This document shows, one piece after another, positions 8,719 through 17,836 of a DNA stretch of 64,000 nt; the first letter of the stretch is position 1; every line of letters starts with the position of its first letter. The DNA lies in NCBI GenBank assembly GCA_002728135.1, contig PBVE01000023.1, forward strand, positions 1 to 64,000. The letters run 5' to 3'. The DNA comes from Rhodospirillaceae bacterium (GTDB lineage Bacteria; Pseudomonadota; Alphaproteobacteria; UBA828). Made by a program: the position numbers and the translations under genes. The notes beneath the pieces were generated by a model that was not told the origin of the DNA, searched no databases, and saw only the letters and a list, made by a program, of their open reading frames with translations.

Positions 8719-9423
8719 ATGAATATTCTCGCTTTTGATACAACTACAAATGCTTGTTCAGCCGCGGTCTTGTCTGAAGGTAAAATATTGGCAGAGAAGT
8801 CAATAAAAATCAGAATTGGTCATGCAGAAAAACTGATTCCAATGATTATTGAGGTTATTGAAAATGCTAATTTAACATTTAAGGAAATTAGCGGAATTGG
8901 AGTTACTCGTGGGCCAGGATCCTTTGCTGGGGTCCGAATTGGCCTTGCAACAGCACGGGCTGTCGCATTGGCTTCAAATAAACCATTACTAGGTGTTGTT
9001 TCATTAAAAGTAATTGCAGCTGGCTTAAAAAAAGATCAAGTGGAAAATAAAATTATTGTGCCAGTGATGGATGCAAGAAAAGGGCAGTGTTACGTGGCGA
9101 TTTACAAATCAAATCTAAATACAATCTTAGAACCATTTGCAATGGACTTCGGTAAAACAGCTAAAATTATTGCTTCTACAAGAAAAGATACCAATATTAT
9201 TGTCGCGGGCTCTGGGTCAAACCAATTATCTATTGAGTTAGAAAAATATGGAGTTATTGCTGAGGTTCCATTAGGTGACCACTTGCCGCGTGCAAGTGTT
9301 TTAGCAAGGGTTACTTGTGAGATTGTTCAAAGAGAAGGTTGGCCTAAAACGGTTGTTTCGCCCTTATATCTGAGAGATTCAGGGGCTAGTCCTCCCAGTG
9401 GTATATTTTTAAAAAATGCCTAA
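8719..9423 (+). CDS. tsaB: tRNA threonylcarbamoyladenosine biosynthesis protein TsaB
   Basis: A 234-residue protein with the ASKHA-type N-terminus ILAFDTTTNACSAAV and the TsaB signature GPGSFAGVRIGLATARAVA (about residues 71-89). With TsaD and TsaE (not in this window) it forms t6A on ANN-decoding tRNAs. It overlaps rimI by eight bases (9416-9423), the common tsaB-rimI pair. Intact and normal length. Confidence 0.96.
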   Translation: MNILAFDTTTNACSAAVLSEGKILAEKSIKIRIGHAEKLIPMIIEVIENANLTFKEISGIGVTRGPGSFAGVRIGLATARAVALASNKPLLGVVSLKVIAAGLKKDQVENKIIVPVMDARKGQCYVAIYKSNLNTILEPFAMDFGKTAKIIASTRKDTNIIVAGSGSNQLSIELEKYGVIAEVPLGDHLPRASVLARVTCEIVQREGWPKTVVSPLYLRDSGASPPSGIFLKNA

Positions 9424-9883
9424 GGTGTCCATTGAAAACATATGTGATTCAGATATTGCTGACCTAGCAACATTGCATGCATTGTGTTTTGAAGAATCTT
9501 GGCAAGCTAACGTTATGAAAAACGTATTATCGCCTCCGGAGGCGTTTGGACTTGGGTTGAAACTAAATAGAAAATTAGTCGCTTTCATATTGTTTCGTGG
9601 AATAGTCTTAGAGGGGGAGATTCTCTCACTAGCAGTAGATCCTTTATGGCGTCGTGAGGGTTTTGCGATTGGCCTTCTTCGTGCAACCTTTTTAAGGGCA
9701 AGGAATAAATCCATAGAAGAAATATTTTTAGAGGTTGCGGAGGATAATAAACCTGCCAGAGATTTATATAAACGTTTTGGTTTTACTCAAATTGGACTTC
9801 GAAAAGCTTATTACCGGAGAAAGTCTGGTCTAAATGTAGATGCACTTACGCTTAAATTAAGGCTGGACTCTCTATTATTGTAG
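9416..9883 (+). CDS. rimI: ribosomal-protein-alanine N-acetyltransferase RimI
   Basis: A 155-residue GNAT acetyltransferase that acetylates the N-terminus of ribosomal protein S18. The acetyl-CoA loop is visible as WRREGFAIGLLRA (about residues 80-92), followed by the conserved LEVAEDNKPARDLYKRFGF region (about 103-121). The ATG start overlaps the end of tsaB by eight bases. A 119-bp gap follows before fur. Other GNAT functions cannot be excluded from sequence, but the tsaB linkage supports RimI. Confidence 0.9.
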   Translation: MPKVSIENICDSDIADLATLHALCFEESWQANVMKNVLSPPEAFGLGLKLNRKLVAFILFRGIVLEGEILSLAVDPLWRREGFAIGLLRATFLRARNKSIEEIFLEVAEDNKPARDLYKRFGFTQIGLRKAYYRRKSGLNVDALTLKLRLDSLLL

Positions 9884-10002
9884 CCATTTTTAACATTTAG
9901 TATTAAAAACATTAAGTTTTATGAGACTTAAGATACACTCCACATATTTCCCAGACTATATTTGAAGTGTAAATTTGTTTATGGTAATGGGGCGAGGGAA
10001 AA

Positions 10003-10440
10003 GTGAAAGAGACCAGATTAGAAAAAATGTGCGAAAATCTTGGCCTTAAAATGACTGGTCAACGTAGGATTATCGCCAGAGTGTTGTCAGATTCTAAGGA
10101 TCATCCAGATGTTGAAGTGGTCTATCAGCGTTCAATGAAATTAGATAAAAATATATCATTGGCGACAGTTTATAGAACTGTTCGTTTGTTTGAAGATATT
10201 AATCTTATTGAAAAGCATGACTTTGGTGATGGCCGATCAAGGTATGAAATATCATCAAGAGAACATCACGATCACTTAATTGACCTTGAAACTGGTAAAG
10301 TTGTTGAGTTTACTAATGATGAAATAGAAGAATTACAGACTAAAATAGCTAAACAATATGGTTATAAGCTAATGGGCCATAAGCTAGAACTCTTTGGCAT
10401 AAAGTTAGATGGTGATAAGGAATCCAAAGGTGACGGCTGA
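10003..10440 (+). CDS. fur: Fur-family metal-responsive regulator (Fur/Mur)
   Basis: A 145-residue Fur-family repressor: winged-helix DNA-binding half with MTGQRRIIARVL and SLATVYRTVRLFED, then the metal-binding HHDHLIDLETGKVVEF. The CxxC structural zinc motif of E. coli Fur is replaced by LETG, as is usual for alphaproteobacterial Fur/Mur, so iron versus manganese specificity cannot be decided. A GTG start at 10003 follows GCGAGGG. The end overlaps the next gene, coupling a metal sensor to ornithine-lipid synthesis. It is distinct from the second Fur-family gene (irr) at 30876. Confidence 0.9.
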   Translation: MKETRLEKMCENLGLKMTGQRRIIARVLSDSKDHPDVEVVYQRSMKLDKNISLATVYRTVRLFEDINLIEKHDFGDGRSRYEISSREHHDHLIDLETGKVVEFTNDEIEELQTKIAKQYGYKLMGHKLELFGIKLDGDKESKGDG

Positions 10441-11227
10441 TAACCGTTCAAAAACATCCTTATTTGAGGGCATTTCTGCTGGCAGTTTAGAAGTGCGACT
10501 AGCTAAGTCAGAAGATGAAATCAAGGCAGCTCAGGCTCTTAGATATCGTGTATTTTATGAAGAAATGGGAGCTATTCCTAGTTCTGAAATGAAAACTCTC
10601 AAGAGAGATTTTGATCGATTTGATGAGTTCTGTGATCACCTTTTAGTTTTAGATAATGCATTACCTGATGGTCCTGATCAGGTTGTTGGAACTTATAGAT
10701 TATACAGGAGATCTGTAGCTGATCAAAATGGAGGTTTCTATTCAGCAAATGAATTTGATATCTCCGCCATAATAAATCAACCTGGAGAAATATTAGAATT
10801 AGGCCGTTCTTGTGTTCATAGAAACTATCGCAATCGAGCTACAATGACGCTTCTCTGGAGAGGTAATGCTGCTTATGTAATCCATCATAAAATTCCGATT
10901 ATGTTTGGTTGTGCAAGTTTCCCTGGTTCAGATCCAAAGCAGCACGCACTTCCTTTAGCTTATCTCTATCATTATCAGCTTGCACCAAAATATATTCGAC
11001 CAGTGGCATTAACAGAACGTTATATTAATATGAATACGTTACCTAAAAATAACATTGATCAACGTGCAGCCATCAGAGAAGTACCACCACTAATAAAGGG
11101 ATACCTTCGTTTGGGTGGTTTTATCGGAGATGGTGGAGTTATTGATACACAGTGGGATAGTGTAGATGTGTCTATTGTAGTAAAGACGGATCTTGTTACA
11201 CAGAAATACAGAGAAAAACTTACATGA
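10430..11227 (+). CDS. olsB: L-ornithine N(alpha)-acyltransferase OlsB
   Basis: A 265-residue GNAT-like acyltransferase of the OlsB/hemolysin family: LRYRVFYEEMG, then CDHLLV, VVGTYRLYRR and LELGRSCVHRNYRN. It transfers a 3-hydroxyacyl chain from acyl-ACP to ornithine to give lyso-ornithine lipid. The preferred start is the GTG at 10430, behind AAGGA (10417-10421); an ATG at 10409 would add seven residues and overlap fur more. It ends in an ATGA overlap with olsA, and the two genes together make ornithine lipid, a phosphorus-free membrane lipid. Confidence 0.88.
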   Translation: MTADNRSKTSLFEGISAGSLEVRLAKSEDEIKAAQALRYRVFYEEMGAIPSSEMKTLKRDFDRFDEFCDHLLVLDNALPDGPDQVVGTYRLYRRSVADQNGGFYSANEFDISAIINQPGEILELGRSCVHRNYRNRATMTLLWRGNAAYVIHHKIPIMFGCASFPGSDPKQHALPLAYLYHYQLAPKYIRPVALTERYINMNTLPKNNIDQRAAIREVPPLIKGYLRLGGFIGDGGVIDTQWDSVDVSIVVKTDLVTQKYREKLT

Positions 11228-12075
11228 TATCAATTATCACCTTAATGAGATTTCTTGCTATAACTGCTTGCCTAGCACCGCTCCAAGTTTTTTTAATGCT
11301 TTTTCGTATTCCTTTATCTAGGCGCCTTCCAATGATCTGGCATAGAACCATTTGCAGGGTTTTTAGGTTTAGGCTTGAATTACACGGAACTTTATCCAGA
11401 CAAACTCCAATACTTTTTGTCTGCAATCACACAAGTTATTTAGATATACCTGTTTTGGGTGCTGTATTACCGGGTTGTTTTGTGGCAAAGGCAGAGGTGA
11501 AAAATTGGCCACTGTTCGGTTTCTTATCAAAGTTGCAGCGAACTGTTTTTGTTGAGAGGCGAGTAACACGAACTGGACACCACCGAGATGAAATGACTAC
11601 ACGAATGGAAAATGGTGACAATTTGATTTTATTTCCAGAGGGAACAAGTAACGATGGGAATCGTGTTTTACCATTTAAAAGTGCTTTTTTTGCAATTGCA
11701 GATAAAGAAATAGATGGTAAACCAATTTGTGTACAACCAGTGTCAGTATCATATACTCATCTAGATGGTTTACCTATGGGTAGACGTTATAGACCTTATT
11801 TTGCTTGGTATGGTGATATGGACCTTGCAAGTCACCTATGGTCTGTTGCAGGAATAGGTAAAACTACTATTACAGTACAATTTCATGAACCAGTGATTTT
11901 TGCTGATTTTGGAAGTCGAAAGGCATTAGCTAATCACTGCTGGCAAGTTGTTTCTACTGGCGTATCAGATGCAATTAGTGGTCGCTTAAAATTAAAAAGA
12001 AAGCGTCGATGGTGGCCTACTAAGAGATTATTTTATGATAAAAAAACTATAACTAACCTATCTGGACCAGCTTAA
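11224..12075 (+). CDS. olsA: lyso-ornithine lipid O-acyltransferase / PlsC-type acyltransferase OlsA
   Basis: A 283-residue membrane-associated acyltransferase with an N-terminal hydrophobic segment, the catalytic H-X4-D box as NHTSYLD (about residues 68-74) and the glycerolipid-binding FPEGTS (about 138-143). PlsC-type enzymes acylate lysophosphatidate or, as OlsA, lyso-ornithine lipid. The four-base overlap with olsB argues for the ornithine-lipid role, though some OlsA enzymes do both. The C-terminus is basic (KLKRKRRWW). A weak terminator-like hairpin follows at 12101-12130. Confidence 0.87.
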   Translation: MISIITLMRFLAITACLAPLQVFLMLFRIPLSRRLPMIWHRTICRVFRFRLELHGTLSRQTPILFVCNHTSYLDIPVLGAVLPGCFVAKAEVKNWPLFGFLSKLQRTVFVERRVTRTGHHRDEMTTRMENGDNLILFPEGTSNDGNRVLPFKSAFFAIADKEIDGKPICVQPVSVSYTHLDGLPMGRRYRPYFAWYGDMDLASHLWSVAGIGKTTITVQFHEPVIFADFGSRKALANHCWQVVSTGVSDAISGRLKLKRKRRWWPTKRLFYDKKTITNLSGPA

Positions 12076-12100
12076 CAGAAGATAGTTTGGTGCAGAATGT

Positions 12101-12130
12101 AACTCAACAAAAAAATGAATTTGAGTTTTT
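12101..12130 (+). terminator. weak terminator-like hairpin after olsA
   Basis: AACTCAA (12101-12107), a 13-base loop, then TTGAGTT (12121-12127) running into TTT. The stem is seven pairs, mostly A-T, and the loop is long, so the hairpin is weak. It sits 25 bases after the olsA stop and 57 bases before miaB, a sensible place for the end of the fur-olsB-olsA unit. Confidence 0.4.
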
Positions 12131-12186
12131 AAAATTTAACTTTGATTAGGCTAAGAAGCAAAAATATTTAATAGGTTTAAAAGACT

Positions 12187-13605
12187 ATGGTTGAGAAAAC
12201 AGACCTAAAGAAAATTTTTATTAAGACATATGGCTGCCAGATGAACGTATATGATTCTGATCGTATAGCTGATGTTATGGCTCCCTCAGGATACGTAAGA
12301 ACTGAACAGCTGGAGTTAGCTGATATGGTTGTACTGAACACATGTCATATACGTGAAAAGGCTTCTGAAAAAGTCTACTCGGAGCTTGGTCGTTTAGCTA
12401 ATTTGAAAGAGCACAAAAAATTAGAGGGAAAAGATTTTGTTGTGGCTTTGGCAGGATGTGTTGCACAAGCAGAAGGTGAAGAGGTGCGTAGGAGAGCCCC
12501 ATGTGTTGATATTGTTGTTGGTCCACAAACATATCACCGTTTGCCTTATATGGTTGCTGAAGCATCTACTGCTAAAAATCTAGTTTTAGATATTGAATTT
12601 CCAACAATATCTAAATTTGATCTAATGAGATCAAAACTTGGCTCAGATAACAAGGATCAAAGCGTGTCTGCATACATAACAGTTCAAGAAGGCTGCGATC
12701 GCTTCTGTAATTTCTGTGTGGTTCCTTACACGAGGGGTGCTGAATACTCTCGACCAATGGTAGATATTCTTAAAGAGGCAAAAAACCTAATTGATAATGG
12801 TGCTAGAGAGCTTATTTTGTTAGGTCAAAATGTAAACGCTTATCATGGTGTTGATATTGATGGAACAGAAGTAGGATTAGAGATACTGATTAATAATTTG
12901 TCAAAACTTGGAGACTTAATAAGGATTAGATATACAACCAGCCATCCCAAGGATATGAGTGAAAACCTTATTAATGCCCATGGAAAAATCCCACAACTCA
13001 TGCCTTTTCTACATTTACCAGTTCAGTCAGGGTCTGATGAAATATTAAGACTTATGAATCGCCAGCATACAGTTAAAGATTATATGAAAATTATAGAAAA
13101 GCTCAGAAAGGTTCGTGAAGACATTGTCTTTTCGAGTGATTTCATAGTTGGTTATCCTGGTGAAACAGATGCTGATTTTAGATCCACACTTAAGTTGATT
13201 GATTCGGTAAAGTTTGGCCAGGCTTTTTCTTTTAAATATAGCGTAAGGCCAGGGACACCGGCAGCTGACTTGCCAAATCAAATCCCAGAAGAATTAAAAA
13301 AGGAAAGACTAACTGAGTTACAAGATTTAATAGATAAGCAACAGCGTAACTTTAATTTAAATTGTGTTAATTTAGAGCTTCCCATTTTGTTTGAGAGAGA
13401 AAGTAATGAAGGTTCTCAGATTTCTGGTAGGACACCTTATATGCAATGGGTAAATATCCCTAAAAATTTCGAGAATATTGGTGATATTTATAATGTAGTT
13501 ATAACCGAAGGCTATGCAAAAAGTTTAGGTGGAAAAATTATAAAGAACAAAAATAAACCTACTACCAATAAGGAAGAATCCAGATCTCAAAGAGTCACCT
13601 TATGA
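12187..13605 (+). CDS. miaB: tRNA-2-methylthio-N6-dimethylallyladenosine synthase MiaB
   Basis: A 472-residue radical-SAM methylthiotransferase. The N-terminal UPF0004 domain holds its three cluster cysteines in TYGCQMN, NTCHIREKA and LAGCVAQ. The radical-SAM CxxxCxxC is in CDRFCNFCVVPYTRG, and a C-terminal TRAM-like region follows. It converts i6A37 to ms2i6A37 in tRNAs. It ends in an ATGA overlap with phoH, matching the alphaproteobacterial miaB-phoH-ybeY-corC-lnt order. Confidence 0.97.
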   Translation: MVEKTDLKKIFIKTYGCQMNVYDSDRIADVMAPSGYVRTEQLELADMVVLNTCHIREKASEKVYSELGRLANLKEHKKLEGKDFVVALAGCVAQAEGEEVRRRAPCVDIVVGPQTYHRLPYMVAEASTAKNLVLDIEFPTISKFDLMRSKLGSDNKDQSVSAYITVQEGCDRFCNFCVVPYTRGAEYSRPMVDILKEAKNLIDNGARELILLGQNVNAYHGVDIDGTEVGLEILINNLSKLGDLIRIRYTTSHPKDMSENLINAHGKIPQLMPFLHLPVQSGSDEILRLMNRQHTVKDYMKIIEKLRKVREDIVFSSDFIVGYPGETDADFRSTLKLIDSVKFGQAFSFKYSVRPGTPAADLPNQIPEELKKERLTELQDLIDKQQRNFNLNCVNLELPILFERESNEGSQISGRTPYMQWVNIPKNFENIGDIYNVVITEGYAKSLGGKIIKNKNKPTTNKEESRSQRVTL

Positions 13606-14603
13606 CAGTAAATGATTTTTCTCTTCCAAAAACAACTTCAGAACAAATTCAAATGAAATTTGAAAAAAACTCACTTTTACTTTTGTTGTTTGGAAATCAT
13701 GATAGTCACCTTACAAAAATTGAACAAAGTTTAGATGTAATAATTAGTAGCCGTGGTAATGAAGTATCAATATCGGGCTCTAGTAATGCAATCTTTCATG
13801 CACGAAATGTACTTGAGGATTTATATGAACAATTGGAAAAAGGAAGGACAATAGACTTAGCAGATGTTGATGCAAGCATTAAAATGCATGGTCAAAAAAT
13901 AAGTCTAGTAAACAAAATTTCAGATAAAGAAAATATAAGAGCTCATAAAAGGACTATTAGACCCCGATCCCCAAACCAAATCAATTATATGCACGCTCTT
14001 AGGCAAACAGACCTAACTTTTGCTCTTGGGCCTGCTGGAACTGGTAAGACTTATCTTGCTGTAGCAGTTGCAGTTTCACTCTTTGTTGGTGGGGAGGTAG
14101 ACCGAATAATTCTTTCAAGGCCAGCGGTTGAGGCAGGTGAACGTCTTGGTTTTTTACCCGGAGATATAAAAGATAAAGTTGATCCTTATTTTAGGCCTCT
14201 TTATGACGCTTTGTATGATATGCTTCCGCCGGAGCAAGTATCAAGAAGAATTGAAACGGGAGAAATAGAAATTGCTCCATTGGCATTTATGCGTGGTAGA
14301 ACGCTATCTAATGCATTCGTTATTTTAGATGAAGCCCAGAATACAACTCCTATGCAGATGAAAATGTTTGTTACTAGGCTTGGAGAATACTCTCGTATGG
14401 CGATAACAGGAGATTTGTCGCAGGTTGATTTGCCTAATGGAATAAATTCAGGACTGACTGAGGCTGTTAAAGTATTAGATGGTGTTGATCACACTAAAAT
14501 TATTAGATTTAAAGATTCGGATGTAGTGAGAAACCCTTTGGTTACAAGAATTGTCAGAGCCTACGAAGCTTATGAAGCTAAGGGAAATAATGAAAAAAAA
14601 TAG
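13602..14603 (+). CDS. phoH: PhoH-like ATPase (YbeZ)
   Basis: A 333-residue P-loop ATPase with Walker A GPAGTGKT (about residues 144-151) and Walker B region FVILDEAQNTTP (about 240-251). An N-terminal KH-like segment precedes the ATPase. YbeZ/PhoH proteins work with YbeY in rRNA and RNA metabolism, and here too the genes overlap by 14 bases. The start is an ATG overlapping the miaB stop by four bases. Intact. Confidence 0.94.
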   Translation: MTVNDFSLPKTTSEQIQMKFEKNSLLLLLFGNHDSHLTKIEQSLDVIISSRGNEVSISGSSNAIFHARNVLEDLYEQLEKGRTIDLADVDASIKMHGQKISLVNKISDKENIRAHKRTIRPRSPNQINYMHALRQTDLTFALGPAGTGKTYLAVAVAVSLFVGGEVDRIILSRPAVEAGERLGFLPGDIKDKVDPYFRPLYDALYDMLPPEQVSRRIETGEIEIAPLAFMRGRTLSNAFVILDEAQNTTPMQMKMFVTRLGEYSRMAITGDLSQVDLPNGINSGLTEAVKVLDGVDHTKIIRFKDSDVVRNPLVTRIVRAYEAYEAKGNNEKK

Positions 14604-15129
14604 AGTATTAGATTGCTCAATAAAGTTTTTTTGTTCTAGTTGGCGAGGTATTGGTGTTGATCGCCATTTAATCCAAAAGGCTATTTCTGCTGCATTAGAT
14701 TGTAATGGCAGCTATATCAATGAAAAATTAGCTCTAGCCGTTGTTTTGGCAGATGATAAATTTGTACAAGATCATAATAAAAGATTCCGAAGTAGGGACA
14801 AACCCACAAATGTGCTTGCATTTAGACAGATAAGGTTATCAAGAAATCGATCTTTAATCTCTCCAAAGTCAGAGCCAATTGAACTTGGAGATGTGATAAT
14901 TGCTTACGAGACTGTAATTAGAGAGTCTAAAGAATCAAGTATTCCTGTAAAACAGCATGTTTCACACCTTATTATACATGGCGTTTTACATCTGCTCGGA
15001 CATGATCATCAGAACGAAAAAGATACAAAGATAATGCAACAAACAGAAATTGATGCCCTAGAGTTGATTGGTTGTCCAAATCCTTACTTAAATGAAATTG
15101 ATGTGACGAGGATTGAAGCTTATGAGTGA
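14590..15129 (+). CDS. ybeY: endoribonuclease YbeY (rRNA maturation)
   Basis: A 179-residue zinc-dependent RNase with the diagnostic HGVLHLLGHDH motif (metal-binding H-X3-H-X5-H). It is needed for 16S rRNA 3'-end maturation and ribosome quality control. The ATG at 14590 with AAGGGA just upstream is preferred over longer alternative starts inside phoH. It overlaps phoH by 14 bases and the corC gene by eight, so the three are translationally linked. Confidence 0.95.
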   Translation: MKKNRVLDCSIKFFCSSWRGIGVDRHLIQKAISAALDCNGSYINEKLALAVVLADDKFVQDHNKRFRSRDKPTNVLAFRQIRLSRNRSLISPKSEPIELGDVIIAYETVIRESKESSIPVKQHVSHLIIHGVLHLLGHDHQNEKDTKIMQQTEIDALELIGCPNPYLNEIDVTRIEAYE

Positions 15130-16027
15130 ACATGACGATAGTTTACAAAATAAGGTTTCCCAAAATAGTCAAGATGAAACTTCTATTTTAGTATCAATAG
15201 CAGAATGGTTACGTAAAGGTCTGACCAAAGTAGAAGAGCCAACATGGCAAGAAACTGTTGAAGAATTTATAGAAGCCAAGGAGGATGTTGCAGAGCGTAT
15301 TAGTGATGAGGAACGATCTTTGTTACTAAATTTATTACGTTTTGGCCAACTCACAGTTGATCAGGCTATGGTTCCAAGAAGTGATATAATTGCCCTCAAT
15401 CAAAATTCATCATTAGAGGACACGATGGCTTTGATTAAGCAAAAAGGACATTCTAGGATGCCAGTTTATAGATCCAACTTGGATGACGTAGCTGGCATGA
15501 TTCATATTCGTGACGTGCTTGCATATTGGGGTGAAAATTCAATTTTTAAACTTCCTGACATAATGAGAGAAATATTGTTTGTTCCAGCTTCAATGCCAAT
15601 CGTAAATCTATTAGTAAAGATGCGTCAGACGCGTCTACATATGGCGATAGTTGTTGACGAGTATGGTGGTACAGATGGGCTTGTTACTATTGAAAATATA
15701 GTTGAGGAGATTGTTGGAGAACTCGAAGATGAGCATGATGAAGATTCCCCTCCGATAGTTGAAAGGGGGACAAATATATTTGATATAGAGGCACGAGCAG
15801 AGTTAATAATAGTAGAAGAGACTATAGGCATAACCTTTGATATTTCTGAAGAGATAGAAGATATTGATACAATAGGTGGGTTAGTAATTTCACTAGCAGG
15901 CAAAGTACCAGAAAAGGGTGAGTTGATACTATATTCAGAAAATGTAGATATCTTAGTTTTAGATGCTGATCCAAGAAAAGTAAAAAAGGTACGAATTACA
16001 ATCAAAAATACAGATATCGACACTTAA
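15122..16027 (+). CDS. corC: CBS-domain hemolysin family protein (CorC/TlyC)
   Basis: A 301-residue cytoplasmic protein with two CBS domains (about residues 75-200; MVPRSDI opens the first and HMAIVVDEYGGTDGLVTIE lies in the second) and a C-terminal CorC_HlyC domain (about 215-298). Such proteins bind adenylates and influence Mg/Co efflux; the hemolysin label is historical. The ATG at 15122 has GAGG at 15108-15111; a TTG at 15113 is less likely. It sits between ybeY and lnt, the usual place in alphaproteobacteria and gammaproteobacteria. Confidence 0.9.
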   Translation: MSEHDDSLQNKVSQNSQDETSILVSIAEWLRKGLTKVEEPTWQETVEEFIEAKEDVAERISDEERSLLLNLLRFGQLTVDQAMVPRSDIIALNQNSSLEDTMALIKQKGHSRMPVYRSNLDDVAGMIHIRDVLAYWGENSIFKLPDIMREILFVPASMPIVNLLVKMRQTRLHMAIVVDEYGGTDGLVTIENIVEEIVGELEDEHDEDSPPIVERGTNIFDIEARAELIIVEETIGITFDISEEIEDIDTIGGLVISLAGKVPEKGELILYSENVDILVLDADPRKVKKVRITIKNTDIDT

Positions 16028-16037
16028 TATATCAAAA

Positions 16038-17618
16038 GTGGCGATGACCATCAGAAAAAAAACATTAAACATTCCACCGGTTGTTCAAAGGGGGTATTTC
16101 TGGTGTGCAATCGCTTTTCTTTTGGGAGTTATCCTATCGTTTTCTTTGCCGCCAATATATGCACTCCCAGTTTTACCTATATCATTCGGTGGATTTTTGA
16201 TCATAATTTTAAAAAGTCGAAATGCCTTAAGTGCCGCATTAAGAGGTTGGTGGTTTGGTTTTGGATACTTTATTGTAACATTTCACTGGATTGGAGCTGC
16301 ACTATTAGTTGATGCAGACCGATTTGGTTGGTTAGCAGTTCCTGCGGTTTTACTGATATCTGCAGGCCTGGCACTTTTTCCAGTGCTAGTTTCATTAGCA
16401 GTCTGGTTTTCCCCATCTGGTAATTGGCTTAAAGTATTAATTTTTGCTTTTGCCTGGGCTTTAAGTGAATGGCTACGTGGTATTATATTTTCAGGCTTTC
16501 CAATGAGTCCTATTGGTATTTCTTGGACAATTTCTGATGCAATGATTCAATCTGTATCTATAGTAGGTGTTTTTGGTTTGAGTTTTGTCACTGTTTTAGC
16601 CTCAGCATTACCTTTATCACATTATTGTATTCAGAAAAGAAGGACTCAAAAGTCAATAATTATGGCAACTGGTATAAGTTTTGGTATACTTGTAATAGTT
16701 TGGGTAGGGGGGGAAATTAGAATATCAGAATCAGAAATAGGTTATAATGATTCAAATTTGAAAATCCGGGTTGTCCAAGCCAATATATCCCAACAGAGCA
16801 AGTGGGATTTTAAAGCTAAGAATTTGGCATTAAGCAAGCACATCAACTGGAGTTTATATAATAATAACTGGGATCCTGAACTGGTAATTTGGCCAGAAAC
16901 AGCAGTTCCATTTTATATATCCAATGATGGACAATTAATACATTTAATTAGTAAAGCTATTCCTGATGATGGTTTTCTTATTACTGGGGCACCTAGAACA
17001 GAAAAAGTAAATGGATTATCAAAGGTTTGGAATAGTATGTTTTTACTTGGATCCGATTTTTCAGTAAAAGCTGTTTACGACAAACATCATTTAGTTCCAT
17101 TTGGAGAATATATACCCCTAAGGGGTGTATTTGGATTTTCTAATCTGGTTAATAGTGCAGTTGATTTTTCGTCAGGGTTTGGTCCTACTACTATCAATAT
17201 AAAACCAATACCATCATTTAGCCCACTTATTTGCTATGAGGGTATTTTCCCGGGTAATGTTATTGGAGAAGGCATAAGGCCTGCATGGTTACTTAATATA
17301 ACAAATGATGGTTGGTTTGGAAATACAACTGGGCCTTACCAACATTTTCATACTGCAAGGCTTAGGGCATTAGAAGAGGGACTTCCATTAATCAGGGCAG
17401 CAAACACAGGGATATCAGCAATTATAGATCCATTGGGACAAATAAAAAAAAGTACTAGTCTAGGGTCTGAGGGTATAATGGATGGATATTTACCGGCACC
17501 ACTACAAAAACCCCCTCCATTTGCTTCTATCGGGAACTGGATTTTGCTGATAGTTGGAGTAATAATCTTCTGTTTCGCTACTTTTGATTTTCGTAGATTT
17601 AGAATTAAATTTTTATAA
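16038..17618 (+). CDS. lnt: apolipoprotein N-acyltransferase Lnt
   Basis: A 526-residue inner-membrane enzyme: about six to seven N-terminal membrane segments (to about residue 230), then a nitrilase-like periplasmic domain and a last membrane helix. The Glu-Lys-Cys triad is visible in WPETAVPF, YDKHHLVPFGEY and LICYEGIFP. It adds the third acyl chain to lipoproteins. Start is uncertain: GTG at 16038 or ATG at 16044, neither with a strong ribosome binding site. It is the last gene of the miaB-to-lnt run; a 218-bp leader to metK follows. Confidence 0.95.
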   Translation: MAMTIRKKTLNIPPVVQRGYFWCAIAFLLGVILSFSLPPIYALPVLPISFGGFLIIILKSRNALSAALRGWWFGFGYFIVTFHWIGAALLVDADRFGWLAVPAVLLISAGLALFPVLVSLAVWFSPSGNWLKVLIFAFAWALSEWLRGIIFSGFPMSPIGISWTISDAMIQSVSIVGVFGLSFVTVLASALPLSHYCIQKRRTQKSIIMATGISFGILVIVWVGGEIRISESEIGYNDSNLKIRVVQANISQQSKWDFKAKNLALSKHINWSLYNNNWDPELVIWPETAVPFYISNDGQLIHLISKAIPDDGFLITGAPRTEKVNGLSKVWNSMFLLGSDFSVKAVYDKHHLVPFGEYIPLRGVFGFSNLVNSAVDFSSGFGPTTINIKPIPSFSPLICYEGIFPGNVIGEGIRPAWLLNITNDGWFGNTTGPYQHFHTARLRALEEGLPLIRAANTGISAIIDPLGQIKKSTSLGSEGIMDGYLPAPLQKPPPFASIGNWILLIVGVIIFCFATFDFRRFRIKFL

Positions 17619-17648
17619 ATAACCTAGTATTTTGTTATCAATGTGTAT

Positions 17649-17701
17649 TCAAATAAGCTATGAATTTTCTTTTTTATTGAGATTATTTCTATCTTATTTG
17701 A
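17649..17701. repeat. 9-bp inverted repeat in the metK leader
   Basis: TCAAATAAG (17649-17657) and CTTATTTGA (17693-17701) are perfect reverse complements separated by 35 bases, upstream of a possible metK promoter. The stem is almost all A-T. The lnt-metK gap otherwise shows no match I recognise to SAM-II, SAM-V or SAM/SAH riboswitches. Confidence 0.35.
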
Positions 17702-17722
17702 TACAAAATCAAAAACCAATAC

Positions 17723-17750
17723 TTGACCAGAGGTAGGCATAAACCCTAAT
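17723..17750 (+). promoter_or_regulatory. candidate promoter for metK
   Basis: TTGACC (17723-17728) with CCTAAT (17745-17750) 16 bases downstream, about 85 bases before the metK start. The -35 matches five of six consensus bases and the -10 four of six. Confidence 0.35.
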
Positions 17751-17836
17751 GACATTTGCAACTCTTTTGATTATTTTTTAATTTTAGTAAGTTAGATTCT
17801 TTAACGAGTTTTATATCAAACTAACAGGAGTAAGTG

